DNA from: Emergomyces orientalis
Lineage: Eukaryota > Ascomycota > Eurotiomycetes > Onygenales > Ajellomycetaceae
NCBI GenBank assembly: GCA_002110485.1
Contig: MOWL01000099.1
Span: 1 to 21,000, forward strand
Reading direction: 5' to 3'
Length of the DNA: 21,000 nt
In this document: positions 16,483 to 21,000 of the stretch, one piece after another
How the letters are laid out: every line of letters begins with the position of its first letter
Position numbering within the stretch: the first letter of the stretch is position 1
Translations under genes and position numbers: made by a program
Notes under the pieces: generated by a model
Told to the model about the DNA's origin: nothing
What the model saw: the letters and a program-made list of their open reading frames with translations, nothing else
Database searches by the model: none

Positions 16483-17888
16483 CTAAAAGCAGAAGCAGAA
16501 ATTGATATTGAAAAGCCTTCCAATCCGCTGCATGGCGCCTATCTCCTTACTCGTGTCGGCGATATAAGACCTAAACACGAACAGCTCTTCGATCGTAAAC
16601 ATTACACTCCGCGAATACATTTCGTACTTCGGGGAGGACGGTGTGTGGCGCCTGAGGCAGTCAGTCAACCACGGGAGCTCTCTGGTAGAGAGAAACAAGA
16701 ATGGCAACGCCGGTCCCTTTTTTAACTCGTCGCGATACGCTTGATAGCCGACAACGCTCGACAGCTGCGGTGGGATCATCTTCCCGTCATACCCACCACG
16801 CTTCAAACCGTAGAATATCGCAGTCGACCCGTGAAAGTTTCGACGTTCGTATAAGCACTTTTGATCGCCCGTTAAAAAAGAACCCCTGAGCAAGAAGGCG
16901 GTATTGATGCTTACCACGGCAAGTTCGACTAACACAGGACCGTGCTTTGAGTCAACTTCAAGACAGTCCGCAACATCTTCACATCGATGATTCCAAGAAC
17001 GACCCAAGGAACGGAGCCACTTGTGGAGGCCCTCGCCCTCCATGAACACGAGGGCATAATCGTCGCGGAAGGACCTCAGGTCGTTTTCTGTGATTAAACC
17101 GGCCAGTGTTCCAGGCAACATGTGGCTAATGCCGCGGAAAAGTGAGGTATCGGTTCGAAACTCGGCCATCTCATCGTTCTCCCGTTGTTGGTGATAGGTC
17201 CGCCGAAAGCGGATATCCAGAAGCTTCAATATGTCCGGGGTCAGGTCATAGGTTGGGAGATCACACAGAGGGCCAACGATGAAGCCGATATTCAGATCGC
17301 AGGTCACAGGCGGTCCGTTCAGTGATTCGATGCCGCTCAATATTACCGTGCGTGCAAAAGGGTTTACTTCAGAGATGATCTTCCCTCAAAGTTAGCACAC
17401 AATGTAAACAAAGCACCCGGCTTCGGCTTACCTCTAGAAGGTCGTTCTTGACCTTCTGCGCCTCTGAACATCGTTGAAGGCGGTAGTAGAGCCGAGCGCT
17501 GAGCATTTCATGGTACAAAAAGAACATATCCACCAAATGCGTGTCGCGCCCAGTTGCTTTCAGAACCCATTCTGCAAACGGAACTTCCAGAAATGCTGAC
17601 CAGCTTGCTTCATCAATTGCCCTGGCTACACTCTGGGTATCAGCCGTTTCAACCCCGCTAGTGGGTTTGCCTCGCAGGACAAATCCATAACTGATATGCG
17701 CTGCTGTAACCTGTGCTCAAATGTGATGAACGGGTGGCAGCAGAAATTGTCGTGGAATCTGACAGCCGATGAGGAGTTGATTTTGAATGAGATCGGATCC
17801 TTGGTGGACGAAACACAGTGATTGCGGTCCCGATAGATATGTATATACTTCTGGTAGCCATAACGAGCAATCGCCACCCTCGAACGCT
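16483..17888 (-). pseudogene. Long conserved-looking protein, unknown function, 5' broken
   Basis: On the minus strand a 3' exon (17379 down to 16483) encodes SEVNPFARTVILSGIESLNG...VGPLCDLPTYDLTPDILKLL...FHGSTAIFYGLKRGGYDGKM...RQ-free tail ending FNINFCFCF. A 52-nt intron (17380-17431; donor GTAAGC, GCTAAC branch, acceptor GAAG) joins it to VARAIDEASWSAFLEVPFAE...LVDMFFLYHEMLSARLYYRL...VKNDLLE. That frame continues upstream through AAHISYGFVLRGKPTSGVET, meets a TGA at 17717-17719, and stays open beyond it (LIQNQLLIGCQIPRQFLLPP) to about 17888 with no clear ATG. I infer one protein interrupted by a nonsense change and lacking its 5' end. A competing frame over 17626-17877 is less convincing. 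I recognise no enzymatic motif. If translation restarted downstream of the stop, about 385 residues would remain. Confidence 0.6.
17380..17431 (-). other. Intron in 16483-17888 gene
   Basis: Read on the minus strand it starts GTAAGC, contains GCTAAC and ends GGGAAG; 52 nt. Splicing joins KVKNDLLE to IISEVNPFART in phase. Confidence 0.65.
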
Positions 17889-18058
17889 CAGACCATCCAC
17901 GATCAGGGATGTGAGACTATCGATGTATGCTCCAACGCCAAGACCACTCCCAATCAGGACTGTCAGACTAGTCATGCACGCTCCAACGCCAAGACCACTC
18001 CCAATCAGGACCGTCAGACCAGCCATGCACGCTCCAACGCCAAGACTACCCCCAATCG
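17880..18058. repeat. 51-bp minisatellite, about 3.5 units
   Basis: Units start at 17880 (diverged), 17931, 17982 and 18033 (partial). The period of 51 bp equals 17 codons. On the plus strand the units read SNAKTTPNQDCQTSHAR within an open frame from an ATG at 17787 to 18188; the minus strand is open too, reading SGLGVGACMTSLTVLIG. Because both strands are open through the same repeat, coding cannot be claimed. Confidence 0.85.
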
Positions 18059-18060
18059 GG

Positions 18061-18429
18061 AAATAGCAGGCCAGGGTATGAGTGTGATCAATTCGTGTGG
18101 CGGAGCTCAACGCCAAAGGTCATACCTGGTGGTAAATAAGTATAGGGGTAACAGCGACTTGATTGACTCGTGGAACCTCGTAATGTAGTGTGTCTGGCCG
18201 CCTAGCTCGTCCAGTAAGATGGGCTTGACGGAATGACCGAGACAGAACATAAAAGAATACCTGGTACCCCCGGGAATGTCTGCTGTTATGCGCCCAGTTA
18301 TCGCTCCTACCCCTATTTTCCTTCTGAAATTTTTATTCTTAGATGCACATTTATTGCTTCGAATTACTTTCCATCATCACTTGTCTCGGAATCCTGGGTT
18401 GCTCTGTGTGTCTTGAAAACAACATCACA
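18061..18429. other. Upstream region of DUF2841-like gene
   Basis: No separate gene is seen. An in-frame ATG at 18343 could extend the next gene by 29 residues with a hydrophobic stretch (LSIITCLGILGCSVCL); I prefer 18430 as the start. Confidence 0.45.
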
Positions 18430-19761
18430 ATGTCTCCCCAACTACAGATCCCATATACGCATTACGCTTTAGTATACCTGGATAAATCTGAGAAGGTTCA
18501 ATATCAGTTTTCGCCATCGATACAAGACCACCAACCATGGATTTTTTCTCCGAACTCGGAGGAGCATTTTTTACAACACATCCGGCAAGCAACTGTACAC
18601 AACGGTCGTCAATTTCCCCGGAAACACATGCGAAAGCGCCGACGCGTTGAGTATTCAATGAGTGACGACACATCCAGTGAGGCCGATTTAGATGAGCCAG
18701 TGGATAATGAACAAAGTGAACCCATGCATAAGATCACCTTAACGATCGGAGATGAACAAAAGATGCTGGCTTATTATATGCAAGCCTTCAAATCATTTCA
18801 ACAGATCAACTGCCGCGTGATTGCAAAGGCTTATATCAAGGAGATTGAACCACAAAAGCAAGCCAAACATCCATATAATGGAGGAAAAGCTCGGGATCCT
18901 GAACGTACTAAGCCAAGTTGGTGGCCTACTGGTGTGATACATAAAGAGCCAGACCATCTACAAACGCATGGTACGATGACCAAATCTCCTCCTCCTATCT
19001 AATGCTTATAAATAACAGACCGTATACGACTACTTATTCATATATTTCGGAAGAGCCGTTTCTCAGCACGGAAGCTTCGATATGCCAGCAAAGAAGCAGA
19101 GCGAAAGATTAACCCCCCCGAGATGTTAAACATTTTGAATGAGATATACCGAGTGAGAGAAGCGGAAGAGCGCTATGAAAAGGGTGAAACTGGTTGGTTA
19201 TCCCTCTATTTTTATGGCTATGGCCTATCTAACGCACTGCCATCATAAGGTGTAATTTTAGAGATTTCTGTGACCGAGAAACGCAAAATGGTTAGGAAGA
19301 CCAGGAATACAATAAAGCACGGGACCCAGGAACAGGATTCGGATACCGACAAAAATCAACCTGGAAGTATGCCTAAAAACGATCCAAGTGTGGGGAAGTC
19401 ACCTCTCAAGCAGCATTGGACAGTTCCCATTTCTGAAAACAGTGGAGCGATGTTCCCGCTACCAAATGCCTCGGAGGAAATCAAAACTCAGTATGAGCAG
19501 TTCACGCAAATGGCATCTCCTACCGGTTATCTGAATGGAATCGCTGCGTCGTCGGGCGAACGATCATACTATCAAACATGTGCCAGTGCCGAATACCAAA
19601 CCGTAACATCATTCCAACAGCCAATCCTTAGCAGCTATAGTACCGGTATGATTCCACAACAGTTCATTCCCTATTCTGTTCCAGCGGTTTCGTATTTGCC
19701 ATATGTACCCATTTCCCCTTCCTTCGCGGAACAAGGCCGTCCTTTCGCGCCGGATAACTGA
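18430..19761 (+). CDS. YDR124W/DUF2841-like helical-bundle protein, three exons
   Basis: The protein matches the fungal PF11001 family (AFUB_07903/YDR124W-like, once DUF2841), whose biochemical role is unknown to me; relatives occur in subtelomeric accessory clusters of Aspergillus fumigatus. Exons are 18430-18970, 19019-19192 and 19262-19761, totalling 1215 nt (404 residues). MSPQLQIPYTHYALVYLDKS opens it. A basic KHMRKRRRVEY (about 65-75) may be a nuclear signal and is followed by an acidic run. The domain (about 102-240) includes ITLTIGDEQKMLAYYMQAFK, NGGKARDPERTKPSWWPTGV and, across splice 1, HLQTHDRIRLLIHIF, then NILNEIYRVREAEERYEKGE. The C-terminal 165 residues are polar and Tyr/Pro/Ser-rich. 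The exon sum is divisible by three and both junctions restore the domain, so the gene appears intact. Without splicing, the first ORF ends at 19002. Confidence 0.85.
18971..19018 (+). other. Intron 1 of DUF2841-like gene
   Basis: The donor is GTACGA, a CTAAT branch candidate lies near 18999-19003 and the acceptor is AACAG; 48 nt. It joins DHLQTH to DRIRLLIHIF. Confidence 0.8.
19193..19261 (+). other. Intron 2 of DUF2841-like gene
   Basis: The donor is GTTGGT, a CTAAC branch lies near 19229-19233 and the acceptor is TTTTAG; 69 nt. It joins YEKGET to EISVTEKRK in phase. Confidence 0.7.
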
Positions 19762-20042
19762 GGTACCGACATTCGGTCGACGAATCATATTTATCCTGCC
19801 ATCCGATGTAGAACACGAAGCAGAAACAGGGCGATGAGGAAGCCAACGGCGGAGCAGAAACATTCATTGATGGGATCTCAGGAACGCGCTCTCCTGCGAT
19901 GGATAGTCAGCTCCTTTGATTTGTCTGAGGAAGGACGTGTTAAATGATCGCTGGGCAGCGCTTTTATTTTTTGACTATATGAATTTCTGAATTTCTTTAC
20001 TTTTACATTTTTGATCTTTAACTTCTTTACTAGTAACCCCTT
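19762..20042. other. Intergenic, no gene seen
   Basis: This is the 3' flank of the DUF2841-like gene. No coding or recognised repeat is visible. Confidence 0.5.
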
Positions 20043-20176
20043 GTAGCACTGTTTTTGTCTTGGGACATTTCCGTCGTAGTGCTGCTTTTGTCGCAAGACA
20101 GCTTTTGTCCTGGGACATTTCCGTCGTAGTGCTGTTTTTGTCGCAAGACAGTTTTTGTCCTGGGAATATTTCCGTC
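20043..20176. repeat. 50-bp tandem repeat
   Basis: A partial unit (20043-20075) is followed by full units at 20076-20125 and 20126-20176. The full unit begins GTAGTGCTG and ends CATTTCCGTC. Inside each, TTTTGTCGCAAGACAG and TTTTGTCCTGGGAC are themselves similar, so the unit may be an older 25-bp dimer. Confidence 0.85.
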
Positions 20177-20250
20177 CATGGCCCGTCATCCCTTATTCTT
20201 CGCAAAAGCATACCCGAGAACGCACTCCAGAAGAAGATCAAGCAGGAGAA

Positions 20251-20319
20251 ATGGGATGGCGAGCGAAATAGGATAGCGGGTGAATGGGCGAAATGGGCTG
20301 GCGTGCGAAATAGGTCTGA
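20251..20319. repeat. 42-bp-spaced direct duplication
   Basis: ATGGGATGGCGAGCGAAATA (20251) is repeated as ATGGGCTGGCGTGCGAAATA (20293), 42 bp apart, with GGG(T/C)GA-type sequence between. It leads directly into the 17-bp array. Confidence 0.7.
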
Positions 20320-20540
20320 CGCCCACATGGGAGTAGCGCCCACAGGGGAGAAACGCCCACAGGGGAGAATCGCCCACAGGGGAGAATCGCCCACAGGGAG
20401 AAACGCCCACAGGGGACAATCACCCACAGGGGACAATCACCCACAGGGGACAATCACCCACAGGGACAATCGCCCACAGGGGAGAATCGCCCACAGGGGA
20501 GAATCGCCCACAGGGAGAATCGCCCACAAGGCTGATAGAC
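20320..20540. repeat. 17-bp minisatellite, 13 units, G-rich
   Basis: The consensus is CGCCCACAGGGGAGAAT. Units start at 20320, 20337, 20354, 20371, 20388, 20404, 20421, 20438, 20455, 20471, 20488, 20505 and 20521. Units 5, 9 and 12 are 16 bp, lacking one G of the GGGG run. Units 6-9 carry GACAAT instead of GAGAAT and three begin CACCC. All frames stay largely open through the array, which explains long spurious ORFs on both strands. Confidence 0.95.
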
Positions 20541-20568
20541 CACAAGGCTTGCATAAAGACCATGCCAA

Positions 20569-20712
20569 TATTGGTCCCTGAGGGAACCCATGACATTTGC
20601 TGAAAGGCCATAATAATTGGCGCTCCTTATTACCGGGGGACGCCCTGATTTCTGCTAAAAGGCCACGATAATTTGTATTTTTACTGATCCCTGAGGGATG
20701 CCATCGTGGTAA
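20569..20712. repeat. Degenerate direct repeat
   Basis: TCCCTGAGGGAAC (about 20575) recurs as TCCCTGAGGGATG (about 20690). Between them, TTTGCTGAAAGGCCATAATA is echoed by TTCTGCTAAAAGGCCACGAT about 60 bp later. Confidence 0.65.
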
Positions 20713-21000
20713 ATAAGTGGGTGAACTATAGATCCGGCGGCTACATCACGGTATGCTAATTTAGTGATGGCCTTCCCCACAGGAACAAACGGTACCTTTC
20801 CTCTTCTGTCCTTAGTGTGCTGCACTGTTATCTGATGAACCAAAATCAACGTCATACAGCAGGCTAGATTGGGTTCGACCCTGCTCGCATGAAGCTCAAA
20901 CAAACAGTGCAAACATTTGTTCTTTGATGTCACTGCCACCACGTGACGTTCGAGCCCAGCACCTATTCAATTCTCTGTCATCCAGAAATGGATTATTAGA
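20713..21000. other. Right end, no gene supported
   Basis: A 95-codon minus-strand frame (20942-20655) overlaps the degenerate repeat and shows no family features. No RNA gene fits. The sequence is cut by the window edge. Confidence 0.45.

Noticed and set aside
20060..20611. Long ORFs on both strands over the minisatellites
   Set aside because: A 17-bp unit lacking stops keeps all frames open; the predicted peptides are only the repeat read in shifting frames.
20845..20890. tRNA-like T-arm (GGGTTCGACCC)
   Set aside because: The stem does not pair beyond two bases in T-arm register and no anticodon arm or acceptor stem fits.
20655..20942. 95-codon minus-strand ORF at the right end
   Set aside because: It overlaps a degenerate tandem repeat, has no domain or family resemblance and no partner exon.
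1..21000. A complete Starship giant element
   Set aside because: Only a C-terminal DUF3435 remnant is present; no terminal repeats or element borders can be seen in 21 kb.
1..21000. CRISPR array or bacterial operon features
   Set aside because: The spliced introns, copia element and fungal protein families show a eukaryotic genome; the tandem arrays lack unique spacers.

Overview
This window looks like an accessory, possibly subtelomeric, stretch of a filamentous ascomycete genome. The evidence is short introns (48 to 72 nt, GTRNGT donors, CTRAC-type branch points), many one-domain gene remnants, minisatellites and one young LTR retrotransposon. The families seen (DUF3435 recombinase-like protein, YDR124W/DUF2841-like protein, RBR ligase, F-box, C2H2, FAR1) are typical of Eurotiomycetes such as Aspergillus or Penicillium. 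The genus is an inference; no marker gene fixes it.

Layout. At 1-1495 lies the 3' part of a DUF3435 (tyrosine-recombinase-like) gene with two frameshifts. At 1684-1845 is a single ankyrin-repeat remnant. At 1977-3460 is an RBR (RING1-IBR-RING2) E3 ubiquitin ligase gene with one intron and two single-base frameshifts. At 3591-4800, minus strand, is a badly decayed gene of unknown function. From 4812 to 5828 there is a short block shared in inverted orientation with 11.6 kb, a perfect 18-bp-arm hairpin and a 151-bp direct repeat with a nested 42-bp duplication.

From 6082 to 11058 sits a complete Ty1/copia element. It has identical 102-bp LTRs, a TTAAA target duplication, a primer site matching the anticodon arm of initiator tRNA-Met, a G-tract polypurine site and one open gag-pol frame of 1532 codons. 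Beyond it come a FAR1-domain fragment cut off inside its zinc-binding motif (11182-11658), an intact F-box gene (minus, 11743-12726) and an intact three-exon C2H2 gene with a four-nucleotide coding first exon (13726-15000). Two further minus-strand conserved genes are disrupted (15234-16061 and 16483-17888). An intact three-exon YDR124W/DUF2841-like gene follows (18430-19761). The right end is mostly minisatellite: a 51-bp unit at 17.9 kb, then 50-bp, 17-bp and degenerate repeats at 20.0-20.7 kb.

The genes do not form an obvious pathway or cluster. The strongest overall pattern is intact genes mixed with genes broken by single-base indels, beside a fresh transposon. The long intact gag-pol frame argues that the indels are real decay rather than poor sequence quality. 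No RIP-like loss of C:G pairs is apparent in the transposon. I did not find a clearly new multi-gene system. The most unusual items are the retrotransposon ends and primer site, the inverted shared block, and the exon structures recovered for three genes.
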